The notes beneath the pieces were generated by a model. The model was not told the DNA's origin and made no database searches. It saw only the letters and a program-made list of their open reading frames with translations. A DNA stretch of 64,000 nucleotides from Actinomycetota bacterium (GTDB lineage Bacteria; Actinomycetota; Thermoleophilia; Gaiellales; F1-60-MAGs149), in contig VFJZ01000057.1 in NCBI GenBank assembly GCA_009885805.1, positions 46,652 through 110,651 of the forward strand, in the 5' to 3' direction. Every line of letters starts with the position of its first letter. Positions within the stretch are counted from its first letter, which is position 1. Positions 47,705 to 57,929 of the stretch are shown piece after piece. Made by a program: the position numbers and the translations under genes.

Positions 47705-49735
47705 TCATGACACGGTTGTTTCGGCGGCAACGGTGTCGCCGATCAGCAGCCGAATCCTCACACCGGGAGCCGCCGCCCGACGGAGGCGCCCAGACCGATC
47801 GTGGAGGGGCACCCGCAGGGTGATGACGCCGCTCCGCTCGCCGGGCAGGAGGGTCCGGGGGAGACTCGACGTGACTTCCTCCGGCAGTCCGGGCAGTGTC
47901 GCCTCGACGAGAACTGGATCTCCGGCCCAGGCAGGTGTCAGAGCGCCCGGGAGTGGTGCGCCCGCGCCGGCCGTTACGCGGAGGGTCACCTCGATCACGG
48001 TGCCGTCCGCCGTGGGTCTGACGACGGGCGCATCGATCCGTCCAGTCGCGACCGCCGCGAGCGCGCCGGGCGAGGTGGCCGGGAAGAGGTGCCCCTCCTG
48101 CGCGAGGCGGTCGGCGAGCGCTCCCGGCTGCACCCAGAGGCCCTGCAGACCTCGGTACTCGGGCATGACGAGGCGCGCACCGGGGAAGGCTGCGTCGAGT
48201 TCAGCACCGCTGACAATCAGGTCTCCGCACGGCGTTTCTCCCGGCCCGAACGATTCGTACCGCGTCGGTGCCAGCAGGCGGTAGACGCCGTAATGGAACA
48301 GGCTGAAGGCGGTGCGATCGAGCCCGATGCAGGGCGGCACACCGATCCGGGCGAGGGCCTCGGGGATCGCACGTTCCGGCGCGAGCGCGGCGGATATCGG
48401 CACCAGCAGGCCGCGGCTGTTCTTGATGCCGAAGGCCGCGAAGATCAGTGCGACGACGGCGATCGGTACGAATCGCCCCAACCGGCGAGTGGCTCCGACC
48501 ACGGCTATCAGCACCGCCGCGGCAGCGCCGATCAGGAGGGGATCGGGCCATCCGATCCGTCGTTTGAACGGCTCGATGCCGAGAACCATTGCGCCGTTGT
48601 AGAGACCCCGGAGTTGCTCGGGGCCGGCTAACCCGTAGAAGCAGACCGCAGCCGTCAGCGTCGCTCCGGCGCCGACTACCACGTATCGGCGGTGCACGAT
48701 CAGAGGATCGCTGGTCACGAGCACCGCGAGGCCGGCCACGAGGAGTGGCGCGATTGCGCCTTCGATGTACCGACCGTAGAGAAGGTGGTCCGTGCGCTCG
48801 GCCTTGCCGTTGGCGAGAATCGAGAACGCGTAGACCCCGGCGAACGCGAGGATCGGGAATGCGGTCAGATACCGCTGCCCGGAGGCTTCGCCGGCGCGCA
48901 GGTTTCGGACGAGCGCGACGAGCCCAACCGTCACGAGACCGAGAGTGGCGGCGTTCAGGTAGAAGTACTGCCCGACAGCGGTCGTGAGGAGCCCGCCGAC
49001 CTCGGTGATCCGGCCGGCGAGCGAGCCTGAATCGTAGTGGTCCGGGCTGTAAAGGGTCCCCGAGACATCTCGGATGAGCAGACGGGTCGCCACGAGGCCG
49101 AGCGCCAGCGGGAGACCGAAGCCTATCGGGGCCCTGAGGTCGCGCGTGCGTGCCGCCACGATCACGACGACGATGACACCTGCGGCGATGACGCCGGCGC
49201 CGCGCGGGTGGAGTGTGTAGGTCGCGGCGGACCCCAGCCCAGCCAGAGCCCACCAGAGGATGCGGCCCTGGCGCAGCGCGTTGGCGAAGACGCCGACGAG
49301 CGCGAGTTCAAGCGCCGCGAAGGGCACCTCGGACTCCGCCACGCTCGTGTAGCCGACGAACGACGTGTAGAGCCCCGTCGCCGCGGCGACCAGTGCTCGG
49401 CCGCCGCCGTCACCGACGCCCGGAAACAGTTGCCCGCAGACCCACCATGCCGCGATCGTCAGCAGCGCGCCGACGACCGCGTTTGTGGCCAACGCTCCGT
49501 GATACGCCGCGAGCGGCCCGTCGGTGAGCCACACGGCTGGCAGGTAGAGCAGGCCGGTGCCGGGATGGTAGGGGACGCCCGTCGGCGGAGCCTCACCCCC
49601 GAGGTAGAGGGCAGCGCCCAGGTAGCCGTACTCGTCGCCCATCACGATCGGCGTCAGCATCTGGCGCCCGAGGACGAACTGCAAGGAGCCGACGACGGAC
49701 GCCGCGGCCAGTGGCCAACCGAGACGTCGCGTCAC
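47705..49735 (-). CDS. GT-C fold membrane glycosyltransferase-like protein
   Basis: VMGDEYGYLGAALYLGGE (early D-E motif), about 12 TMs, YGRYIEGAIAPLLVAG; paralogous to 59950..61551. Confidence 0.75.
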   Translation of the reverse strand: MTRRLGWPLAAASVVGSLQFVLGRQMLTPIVMGDEYGYLGAALYLGGEAPPTGVPYHPGTGLLYLPAVWLTDGPLAAYHGALATNAVVGALLTIAAWWVCGQLFPGVGDGGGRALVAAATGLYTSFVGYTSVAESEVPFAALELALVGVFANALRQGRILWWALAGLGSAATYTLHPRGAGVIAAGVIVVVIVAARTRDLRAPIGFGLPLALGLVATRLLIRDVSGTLYSPDHYDSGSLAGRITEVGGLLTTAVGQYFYLNAATLGLVTVGLVALVRNLRAGEASGQRYLTAFPILAFAGVYAFSILANGKAERTDHLLYGRYIEGAIAPLLVAGLAVLVTSDPLIVHRRYVVVGAGATLTAAVCFYGLAGPEQLRGLYNGAMVLGIEPFKRRIGWPDPLLIGAAAAVLIAVVGATRRLGRFVPIAVVALIFAAFGIKNSRGLLVPISAALAPERAIPEALARIGVPPCIGLDRTAFSLFHYGVYRLLAPTRYESFGPGETPCGDLIVSGAELDAAFPGARLVMPEYRGLQGLWVQPGALADRLAQEGHLFPATSPGALAAVATGRIDAPVVRPTADGTVIEVTLRVTAGAGAPLPGALTPAWAGDPVLVEATLPGLPEEVTSSLPRTLLPGERSGVITLRVPLHDRSGRLRRAAAPGVRIRLLIGDTVAAETTVS

Positions 49736-51600
49736 GACAGGCGTCGCGCGACCACCAGGTAGCCGTCGCCGAGGTCGGTGCCGAGAAACAGGCGCTGCAG
49801 AAGGCTGAACGGGAGCATCGTCCGCTCCGAGACGAGCGCGCCGACGAGGCGCCGCGCGGGGATCATGTTCCCGCTCTCCGCCGAGCGTTCGATCAGCTCG
49901 TCCCGGCCCGCGTCGCCCTGATCAGCGGTCATGAGCCGGCGGATGCGCATCAGGATGTTGGCGAGGGGATAGCCGTAGCACCAGAACACCTCGGGCTCGA
50001 ACCCGGTCTCCCGCAGCTTCGCCGTCAGCTCGAAGCGATCGTAACGGCGGAAGTGTCCGGCCATCTCATCGACGCGAGAGAAGCGAGCCTGATGGGCGGG
50101 CACGCTCAGGATCAGCCTGCCGTCGGCGCCCAGTAGGGTGTGGATCTCCCGGAGCAGCCCAAGGTCGTCCTCGACGTGTTCGAGGACCTCGAACATCAGG
50201 AGCGCTCCGGCCTCGCCGCGGAGGTCGTCGAGCTGCTCGAAGCCGCCGACGAGCACGTCCGGCCGTCGCTCCGCCGGTAGTCGAGCAACCCGGGCCCGCG
50301 CGAGCACGGCCGCGCTCGCGGACATGTCGAGGCCCGTCGCGCGGAACCCGCGTTCCGAGAGCAACTCGAGGACGGCGCCCGAGCCGTACCCGAGCTCCAC
50401 CACGGGGCGCCCTTGGTCGAGGCGTCCCAGGAGCTCGCGGAGCAGGTGGAGACGCATCAGCCAGCGGGGCGCCGGCGTCCACGCGAGCGTGGCATCGGGC
50501 GCCAGCAACGCCGCCACCTCGGGCCCGATCGCCGTCGGCCCGAAGCGCCGGTCGAATCGTCGTCCGATCGCCTCGGACAGGGCAGCGACTCGCGGTCGAT
50601 CGGCGGCCAGGTCGATCAGCGCCGTCGCCAGTGCCTGGGCGTCGCCGATTGCGACGAGAACAGCGTCGTCGCCGAGCGCGGCGCGGGCGGCCGGCGTGTC
50701 ACCCGTCACGACGGCGCGACCGACTGCGGCTGCCTGGTAGACCTTGTTCGGGATCACGCGGCGAGCCTTCCCCGTCGCGCCGAAGATGCCCAGGACGACG
50801 TCGTGTTCGGCAATCAGCGCCGGCAGGTCGGCGTAGTCGACCCAGTCGATCACGCGTGAGCCCGGCCGATCCGGCATCTGTGCGTCGAAGTCGACGCGGT
50901 CCTGACCACGCCCGACGATCGTGAAATCGATCGGAGCGTCGGCAACCAGGCCGATCGCGGCCGCGACGGTCGTGGTGCCTTGCAGCGGTACGAACGTTCC
51001 GAAGAACAGCACCCGCAGCCGCGCCCCCGGCGTCGCGACCGGACTCCGCACGAAGTGGCGGTCGTCAGCTCCGACCGGGACCGCGGCGAGCTTGGCGGCG
51101 GGGATGCCGAGCTCGTCGACGAAGAACGCGGCGTGCTCGGTCGTGTCGACCAGCGCCCGCCGGCACTGACGAGCCGCAAGGCGATCGAGCACCCGTGCGA
51201 GCCGCGCCTGGACACCGTGCGCGTCCACGGCCTGGCGGTCGAGCGCAACCGTGTCGTACACCGACAACATCAGGTCGAGCACGACCTTGTCGCGTCCCGC
51301 CAGCAGCCGGGCGAGGAAGACATCGAGATGGCCGAAGTAGCCGACGAGGACGACGTCGTGCGGAGGAGCGCGTCGATACGCCCGTGCGAGCCTGAACCAT
51401 GCGCCTGCGAGCCGCCACAGGGTCCGCGGTGCCAGCGGGTTCCGGGCCAGCTGGATCTTCTCCTCGGTTCGTCCGGGCCAGGCCGGCTCGTGAACCTCGA
51501 TCACCTCGGCCCCCGCCGCCTCGAGCGCGCGGTGCAGGTTGGCGACGCGCGGATGAAGCTTTCGATCGTACGTTCCGAATAGGCAGACCCGTAGCGTCAT
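49732..51600 (-). CDS. bifunctional glycosyltransferase / class I SAM methyltransferase
   Basis: N-terminal GT4-like (VLFFGTFVPLQGTTTVAAAIGL, VIPNKVYQAAAVGRAVVTGDTPA), C-terminal VVELGYGSGAVLELLSERGFRATGLDMSASA...EVLEHVEDDLGLLREI. Confidence 0.9.
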   Translation of the reverse strand: MTLRVCLFGTYDRKLHPRVANLHRALEAAGAEVIEVHEPAWPGRTEEKIQLARNPLAPRTLWRLAGAWFRLARAYRRAPPHDVVLVGYFGHLDVFLARLLAGRDKVVLDLMLSVYDTVALDRQAVDAHGVQARLARVLDRLAARQCRRALVDTTEHAAFFVDELGIPAAKLAAVPVGADDRHFVRSPVATPGARLRVLFFGTFVPLQGTTTVAAAIGLVADAPIDFTIVGRGQDRVDFDAQMPDRPGSRVIDWVDYADLPALIAEHDVVLGIFGATGKARRVIPNKVYQAAAVGRAVVTGDTPAARAALGDDAVLVAIGDAQALATALIDLAADRPRVAALSEAIGRRFDRRFGPTAIGPEVAALLAPDATLAWTPAPRWLMRLHLLRELLGRLDQGRPVVELGYGSGAVLELLSERGFRATGLDMSASAAVLARARVARLPAERRPDVLVGGFEQLDDLRGEAGALLMFEVLEHVEDDLGLLREIHTLLGADGRLILSVPAHQARFSRVDEMAGHFRRYDRFELTAKLRETGFEPEVFWCYGYPLANILMRIRRLMTADQGDAGRDELIERSAESGNMIPARRLVGALVSERTMLPFSLLQRLFLGTDLGDGYLVVARRLS

Positions 51601-53045
51601 CGACGGCGTCGCTGAAGTCGGCGCGGGACGACGCGTAGGACCAGGACCAGACCGACGTAGGCCGCGGTCGCAGCAGCGCAGATCGGTATCACGTCGAGCG
51701 GTGACGACGCCTGCGAGGCGATCGCGAAGGCGCCGACGGCCGCGACGACGAGGCGGCCGACCCGGCTCGGGTCGGCGAGCGCGCCGAAGTGGCGGCGCAC
51801 GAGGAGGGCCTGGCCGGCGACGCAGATGCCGGCGGCGATCAGCGTGCCGAGGGCCGCCCCGGACATGCCGTACGCGACTGTCAGCGGGTAGCCGATCGCG
51901 GCCTGAACGACGAGCGCCGCTGCCGCGACGACCATCGGCGGCACCGGGCGCCCGCTTCCGGTGAGGAGTGATGCCAACGTGTAGGCGAGGCCGAGGCAGC
52001 CGATCGCTGGCGCGAGCAGCTCGAAGGCGGTCGCGGCGCCTTCGAACTCGGTGCCGAAGGCGAGATCGAGCAGTTCGACGCGGGCGCCCGCCATCACCGC
52101 GACGAGCACGAGCACGACCGCGATCGCGCCCTCGACACCGTCCTTCACGAGTAACCGCTGGCGGCCGCGATCGGCCGACGCGATCGCCTCCGCCATCGCA
52201 GGGAACAGCACGATCCCGGCCGGGATCATGATGTAGTACGTCAGACGGGCGGCGTTCTGGGCGGCGGCGTAGACACCCGCGGTCACGTCGTCGGCGATGG
52301 CTCCCTTGACGAACAGCAGATCGAGGGACATGGTCGCGGTGAGGGCGAGCGCGAGGCCGATCGATGGCAGCGCGAAGCGAACCAGCGGCCACCACTCGAA
52401 GCTCCCCGACGCCGCTCCACGCGGACGTCTCGGCGCCAGCGCGACGAAGGCGACCAGGGGCGCGAGGGCGAACCCCGCGACAGCTCCGGTGAACTCGAAC
52501 GCGAGCGCGAGGCCGAGTACGCAGGCGACGCGGGCAGTCGAGTAGACGGCGTTCAGCAGCGCCTGGCGGGCGAAGTCGCGGCGCCCGTTGAGGACGCCCC
52601 CGATCGTCGCGAACAGCGCGTAACTCGGCACGGCGACCGCTGCGACCAGCAGCCCTGAGAGCAGTCGGTCGTCGTCCAGCACGGACGCGAGCAGCGGTGC
52701 CGAGAGCGCCAGCAGCACGATGCCGCCGGTCGATGCAACGCCCTGGACACGAAGTGCCGTCCGCCACGCGCCGCGCTCGTCGGCGCCGGCTGCGATCGCC
52801 CGGGACAGCGCCTGGGGAACGCCCTGCGTCTGCATCAGGTTCACGATCGTGAGCAGGGCGATGACGATGCCGTAGACGCCGTAGGACCCGGGTCCGAGGA
52901 AGCGGGCGAGCACGACGTTGAGGATGTAGCCCGACAGCACGAACAGGCCCTGAGCGAGCGACAGGGTCGCCGCTCCGCGCAGACTCGAGCGTCGCGGCAG
53001 GTCGATGGACGGCTCCTGAGCGCCCGCCTGTTCGAACGCGGTCAG
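51597..53045 (-). CDS. oligosaccharide flippase (MOP superfamily, Wzx-like), predicted CTG start
   Basis: RRSSLRGAATLSLAQGLFVLSGYILNVVLARFLGPGSYGVYGIVIALL; the first TM begins upstream of the first canonical start (GTG 52940). Confidence 0.85.
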   Translation of the reverse strand: MTAFEQAGAQEPSIDLPRRSSLRGAATLSLAQGLFVLSGYILNVVLARFLGPGSYGVYGIVIALLTIVNLMQTQGVPQALSRAIAAGADERGAWRTALRVQGVASTGGIVLLALSAPLLASVLDDDRLLSGLLVAAVAVPSYALFATIGGVLNGRRDFARQALLNAVYSTARVACVLGLALAFEFTGAVAGFALAPLVAFVALAPRRPRGAASGSFEWWPLVRFALPSIGLALALTATMSLDLLFVKGAIADDVTAGVYAAAQNAARLTYYIMIPAGIVLFPAMAEAIASADRGRQRLLVKDGVEGAIAVVLVLVAVMAGARVELLDLAFGTEFEGAATAFELLAPAIGCLGLAYTLASLLTGSGRPVPPMVVAAAALVVQAAIGYPLTVAYGMSGAALGTLIAAGICVAGQALLVRRHFGALADPSRVGRLVVAAVGAFAIASQASSPLDVIPICAAATAAYVGLVLVLRVVPRRLQRRRR

Positions 53046-54520
53046 CGCGCACCTCGAGCCGTGGCGACCGCGAGTGGCGTCCGCAGGAGGATCGAGACGT
53101 CCATCCAGACCGACCAGTGCTCGAGGTAGTAGAAGTCAAGGCGCACCATCGCGTCGAAGCCGAGGTCGGAGCGGCCCGAGATCTGCCACAACCCCGTCAT
53201 GCCAGGCAGGACGAGGTAGCGTCGGCGATGCCGGGCGGCCAGCCGCTCGTAGTCGCGCATCGGCAGCGGTCGCGGCCCGACGAGGCTCATCTCACCGCGC
53301 AGCACGTTCCACAACTGCGGCACCTCGTCCAGCGAGAGCCGCCGCAGCACCAGGCCGACCGCGGTGACGCGCGGGTCGTCGCGGATCTTGAACAGGGCGC
53401 CGTCCGCCTCGTTGGCGTGCTCCAGGGACGCCTGCTCCTCGGCCGCGCCCTGCCGCATGGAGCGGAACTTCAGCATCTCGAACGGCTGCTCGCCGATCCC
53501 GATCCGTCGATCGCGGTAGATCACCGGGCCGGTCGAGCCGAGCCGGATCGCCAGCGCGATCACCAGCAGGAGCGGCGACAGCACCGCCAGCAGCGACGCG
53601 GCGACGACGATGTCGAACGCCCGCTTCGCGAACCAGTCGAGCCCGACGATCGTCGGCGGCTTCACCTCGAACAGGGGCAGAGCCTGGCCCGGGATGTACA
53701 CGGCCTCGCGCGCGAGGAGGCGCGCGGCCGTCGGCACCACCCGCAGCGCGACGCCATGGCGTGTGCAGGCGTCGAGCGCCTCGAGCAGCACATCGTCGTC
53801 CGGCAGCGTCGTCAGGATCACCCCGTCTGCCCGACCTCTCGTCAGGGCGATCTCGAGGTCGGCGACCGACACGACGCGGTCGACGATCTCGACCGGTGCG
53901 CCTGCGTCGTCGCCGAGGAGAGCGGCTTCGACCGGACCGGCCTCGTCCGGCGCACCGCAGACGACAACGCGCTGGACGCGACCGGTCGCGCGCTGCAGCA
54001 CCCAGGTCAGCGCATCGAACGATCGTCGCAGCGCCACGATCAGGGCGGTCGACACCACGAGCGTCCAGATCCAGATCGTGTACGTCCCGGAGCTGTGCCC
54101 GGTTGCGTAGGAGAATCCGGCCACGAGGACGAGTGTCTGCACCATGGCTGAGACGACCGCGCCGTCGCCCGGTCGTCGTCCTGCACGGCGATAGAGCCCG
54201 GCCCGGGTGAAGACGAGGACGCCGACCAGCGCGATGAACGGGAGCCACTCCGCCTCGGCGCGCCAGACGAGTCCCCAGAGGACGCGTGGCCGGTCGATCG
54301 CGTCCTTGACGACGAGGCCGCCGTAGAGCGCGACCGCGATCGCTCCCACGTCGATCGCAACGAGTGCGCTGATCCGGGCGAGCGCAGCGACGAGTCGCCC
54401 GGCGGTACGCCCGTGCGCGATGCCCGTGGCGGGCGCGCGCATGTCGCGGCCGGTCAGGGTCGAGTCGACTTCGTCGATGGCACGCGGCGGCAACTGGCGG
54501 CGCCGCAGGAGCGAGGACAT
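53042..54520 (-). CDS. polyprenyl glycosylphosphotransferase / sugar transferase (WbaP/EpsE-like); start predicted at 54520 (54529 also possible)
   Basis: KRAFDIVVAASLLAVLSPLLLVIALAIRLGSTGPVIYRDRRIGIGEQPFEMLKFRSM, LRRLSLDEVPQLWNVLRGEMSLVGPRPL. Confidence 0.94.
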   Translation of the reverse strand: MSSLLRRRQLPPRAIDEVDSTLTGRDMRAPATGIAHGRTAGRLVAALARISALVAIDVGAIAVALYGGLVVKDAIDRPRVLWGLVWRAEAEWLPFIALVGVLVFTRAGLYRRAGRRPGDGAVVSAMVQTLVLVAGFSYATGHSSGTYTIWIWTLVVSTALIVALRRSFDALTWVLQRATGRVQRVVVCGAPDEAGPVEAALLGDDAGAPVEIVDRVVSVADLEIALTRGRADGVILTTLPDDDVLLEALDACTRHGVALRVVPTAARLLAREAVYIPGQALPLFEVKPPTIVGLDWFAKRAFDIVVAASLLAVLSPLLLVIALAIRLGSTGPVIYRDRRIGIGEQPFEMLKFRSMRQGAAEEQASLEHANEADGALFKIRDDPRVTAVGLVLRRLSLDEVPQLWNVLRGEMSLVGPRPLPMRDYERLAARHRRRYLVLPGMTGLWQISGRSDLGFDAMVRLDFYYLEHWSVWMDVSILLRTPLAVATARGAR

Positions 54521-54540
54521 CTCTGACATCGTACCGACCG

Positions 54541-55671
54541 ATGCCGGGCGGGCGCCCCCTGCGGATCCTGATGATGACGACGAGTTACCCGCCGGCGCCT
54601 GGTGTGCCCTCGGGGCCGTTCGTCCACCGCCTCGCCGCGCGCCTCGTCGCGGCGGGTCATACCGTCGACGTCCTCGCTCCGCACGCGCCCGGCGCGATAC
54701 CACGCCTGACCGACGGTGTCCGGTCGCACTTCTTCCGCTACGCACCCGCCCGCCTCGAACGCCTCGCGTACGGCCCAGGCATGGTGTACAACCTGGCGGC
54801 CGATCGGCGCCGGCTGGCCTTGCTGCCACCGTTCACCGCCGCCTTCGCTCTCGCCGCGTATCGTCTCGCGCGCGGCGCGGACGTCGTTCACGGTCACTGG
54901 CTCCCCGCCGGGCTGATTGCCCGCTGCACCCGGCGGCCGTCGATCACGACGGTCCACGGCTCCGATCTCGTCCTCGCGGCCCGGGTGCCCTCCCTCGTCC
55001 GGCTCGCTCTCGGCAGCGGCCCCGTCGTCGCCGTCTCCGCCGAGATGCGGCAGGAGCTCGAACGGCTCGCGCCGCGCCTCTCGATACGGGTGATCCCACC
55101 GGGTGGCGTCGAGTTGCCGGCGCGGCCGTATGCCGAGTCGATCCCCGGCCGTGTGCTGTTCGTCGGGCGCCTCGTCGACGTCAAGGGCGTCGATACGTTG
55201 CTCGGGGCGTGGCCAGCGATCCGGGCCGCGCACGCCGACGCCGAACTCGACATCGTCGGCGACGGCCCGATGGCATCGCTCGTGCGGGGTGACGGCGTTC
55301 GGGCGCTCGGTCGCGTCGAGCCCGCGCGGATCGGCGAACTCTACGCCGCAGCCTCCGTCGTCGTCATCCCCTCGCGGCGCGACTCGTTCTCGCTCGCTTG
55401 CCTGGAGGCCATGGCGACGGCCCGCCCGGTCGTCGCGACGCCGGTCGGCGACATGGCCGACCGCGTCCGCGACGGCCTCGATGGGCGCGTCGTCAGGCCC
55501 GGCGATCCGGCCGCGCTCGCAGCCGCCGTGCTGGAGGTGCTCGGCGACCGCGGGCGCGCGGCGCAGATGGGAGAGGCCGCGCGGAGGCGCGTCGAGGAGC
55601 GCTACTCGTGGGACGCGATCGTCGCCGACACGCTCGCCGCGTACCGCGAAGCGATCGGTCCCACGAGGTAG
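54541..55671 (+). CDS. GT4 family glycosyltransferase
   Basis: LMMTTSYPPAPGVPSGPFVHRLA, VLFVGRLVDVKGVDTLLGAW. Confidence 0.93.
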   Translation: MPGGRPLRILMMTTSYPPAPGVPSGPFVHRLAARLVAAGHTVDVLAPHAPGAIPRLTDGVRSHFFRYAPARLERLAYGPGMVYNLAADRRRLALLPPFTAAFALAAYRLARGADVVHGHWLPAGLIARCTRRPSITTVHGSDLVLAARVPSLVRLALGSGPVVAVSAEMRQELERLAPRLSIRVIPPGGVELPARPYAESIPGRVLFVGRLVDVKGVDTLLGAWPAIRAAHADAELDIVGDGPMASLVRGDGVRALGRVEPARIGELYAAASVVVIPSRRDSFSLACLEAMATARPVVATPVGDMADRVRDGLDGRVVRPGDPAALAAAVLEVLGDRGRAAQMGEAARRRVEERYSWDAIVADTLAAYREAIGPTR

Positions 55672-55687
55672 CGCACGCTCCTGACGG

Positions 55688-56821
55688 CTAGTTCCGGGCC
55701 CGCCCGATCTGGCGCCACGTGTACCAGAGCGGCCGTCGCGTGTTCTTCGCGGTCAGGACGCCGGACTGCCAGCCCGCGAGGGTCTTCTCATCGCGGACGA
55801 GGTACCAGACGTTCCCCTTGATCTGCGGGATGCGGTCGAGTTTACGCACCATCTCGGCGAAGAACGCCGCCTGGGTCGCCGACCTGACGCCGATCCGCCG
55901 GTCCGGCGGGTTGACCTGCCAGCCGATCTCGGTCAACCAGATCGGGAAGCTCCGCCCCTTCCAGGATCGCACGAAGGCGACGAACCGGTCGAGGTTGCCG
56001 AGCCGGTAGTACGGCTGGAAGTAGCCCTTGCCCGGCGCACCGTCGGACGGGCCCCAGACCGGGAACCGCGCGTACGGATGGAGCGAGATGCCGTCGAGCT
56101 TCGCGCCGCGAGCACGCATCTGCTTGTAGAAGGTCTCGTGATCGACGCCGGTGAAGCCGCCGACCGCGCCGCCGATGACGTGGGCCTTCGGGCCGCCCTC
56201 GGGATCCTCGGCGTGAATCGCGCCGTAGGCGACGTTGAGGATCGTCACGTACTCCTTCGCACCCGCGGCCTTGCCATTGCCGGCCGGGCCGCCAGGGATC
56301 GCGAGGCCGAGCGCGTTGTTGGCCTCGTTCCAGATCTCCCAGTGGGTGATGCGCGGCAGCGGCGGCGTGTCGACGGGTGCGCCGGCGGGTACGAAGGTGC
56401 CGTCGTAGCGCGCCGCAGCAGCCTTCATGAAGTTGCGGAAGTGCGCCGCCTTCGGGACGGGCACGTGGTAGACGAAGCCGGAATACTTCTTGGCCCAGGG
56501 CGGCGTTCCCCAGACGGTGTAGATGACCGTGCCACCCCAGGCGGCGGCATCCTTGACGTTCTTGTCGAGCTGCGTCCAGTCGTAGGCCGGGTCGTTGGGA
56601 TCGAGCGGTGAGGCGGGCCGGGTCTCCGCGATCCGGTTCCAGGCGATGGAGGTGCGGATCAGATCCATCTCGAGCAGGTTGACCTGCTCCCAGAACCGAT
56701 CGGGCTCGCGATTCTGCAATGCGACGTCAGTGATGCCGAGCTGGACGGCGGCCGAGCCGGTGGCGGGGACGAGCGAGCAGGCGAGAACGGCGGCGACAGC
56801 CGCGAGCATTGCGCGTCTCAT
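55688..56821 (-). CDS. secreted clan GH-A glycosidase-like protein
   Basis: Signal peptide [35 protein letters not shown] (acid/base) and IWLTEIGWQ (nucleophile) motifs. Confidence 0.85.
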   Translation of the reverse strand: MRRAMLAAVAAVLACSLVPATGSAAVQLGITDVALQNREPDRFWEQVNLLEMDLIRTSIAWNRIAETRPASPLDPNDPAYDWTQLDKNVKDAAAWGGTVIYTVWGTPPWAKKYSGFVYHVPVPKAAHFRNFMKAAAARYDGTFVPAGAPVDTPPLPRITHWEIWNEANNALGLAIPGGPAGNGKAAGAKEYVTILNVAYGAIHAEDPEGGPKAHVIGGAVGGFTGVDHETFYKQMRARGAKLDGISLHPYARFPVWGPSDGAPGKGYFQPYYRLGNLDRFVAFVRSWKGRSFPIWLTEIGWQVNPPDRRIGVRSATQAAFFAEMVRKLDRIPQIKGNVWYLVRDEKTLAGWQSGVLTAKNTRRPLWYTWRQIGRARN

Positions 56822-57771
56822 ACGGTCGGGTTCCTTCCGATCAGTTCATGGCGGGCCGTGCGTTCGAGCAACAGCCGGAGGCCCGGGTCGAGCCCTGTCA
56901 GAGGCTCCCACCCGAGCAACTCGCGGGCGCGGCTGATATCTGGACGTCGCTGCTGTGGATCGTTCTCAGGCAGCGACTCAAACACGATCGAGCTCTGCGA
57001 CCCCGTCAGTTCGATCACGCGTGTGGCCAGTTCGAGCAGCGTGAACTCTTCCGGGTTGCCGATGTTGACCGGGTCGTGCACCCCCGATGTCGCCAGCGCC
57101 CAGATGCCGACGATGAGATCGTCGACGTAGCAGAACGACCGCGTCTGCGACCCGTCACCGAACACGGTCAGCGACTGATCGAGCAGCGCCTGACGGATGA
57201 ACGTCGGGATCGCGCGGCCGTCGAAGGCCCGCATCCGCGGGCCGTAGGTGTTGAAGATCCGGACGATCGCGGTGTCGACGCCCTGCTGGCGGTGGTACGC
57301 CATCGTCAGCGCCTCGGCGTATCGCTTGGCTTCGTCGTACACGCCGCGCGGGCCGATCGGGTTCACGTTGCCCCAGTAGGTCTCTCTCTGGGGGTGCTCG
57401 AGCGGATCACCGTAGACCTCGCTCGTCGACGCGAGCAAGAACCGGGCGCGCTTGAACTTCGCGAGACCGAGCGCGTTGTGCGTTCCGTAGGCGCCGACCT
57501 TGAGCGTGTGGAGCGGCAGGCGCAGGTAGTCGATCGGGCTCGCCGGCGACGCGAAATGGAAGACGAAGTCGACGGGACCGGGCAGGTCGAGGTGTCGGGT
57601 GACGTCGTGATTGACGAACGCGAACGCCTCGTCGCGGATCTGCTCGATGTTCGTGAGCGATCCGGTGTCGAGGTTGTCGACGCAGATGACGCGGTGCCCC
57701 TCTCGCAGCAGGTGCTCGCAGAGGTGCGACCCCAGAAAGCCCGCGCCGCCCGTTACCACCGAGGTCGGCAT
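56818..57771 (-). CDS. UDP-glucuronate decarboxylase-like SDR
   Basis: [107 protein letters not shown]. Confidence 0.94.
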   Translation of the reverse strand: MPTSVVTGGAGFLGSHLCEHLLREGHRVICVDNLDTGSLTNIEQIRDEAFAFVNHDVTRHLDLPGPVDFVFHFASPASPIDYLRLPLHTLKVGAYGTHNALGLAKFKRARFLLASTSEVYGDPLEHPQRETYWGNVNPIGPRGVYDEAKRYAEALTMAYHRQQGVDTAIVRIFNTYGPRMRAFDGRAIPTFIRQALLDQSLTVFGDGSQTRSFCYVDDLIVGIWALATSGVHDPVNIGNPEEFTLLELATRVIELTGSQSSIVFESLPENDPQQRRPDISRARELLGWEPLTGLDPGLRLLLERTARHELIGRNPTV

Positions 57772-57929
57772 GTGCTGATTGTAGGCGGCCTTCCCGACGA
57801 GGCCGTCAGCTTCAAACAGAACCTTTACGAGTCCACGGCGCCGTCGTTCCGGGATGTCGGACTCAACGGCTTGCCGCCTCGTGCCGATACGGGTGCAGCG
57901 GGACCGGATCAGTGAAGGAGGCGAACCCG

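Noticed and set aside
49732-53139. 1135-aa ORF fusing the flippase-region shadow with the GT-methyltransferase
   Set aside because: The N-terminal half is an arginine-rich shadow of the flippase frame; the real protein starts at ATG 51600 (MTLRVCLFGTYDRKLHP) with ATGA coupling.
54532-54541. Shared-TA divergent promoter also for 54541(+)
   Set aside because: The top-strand hexamer TACCGA ends in A and sits only 9 nt before ATG, off the 12-13 nt register seen at the clearer leaderless genes; support too weak.
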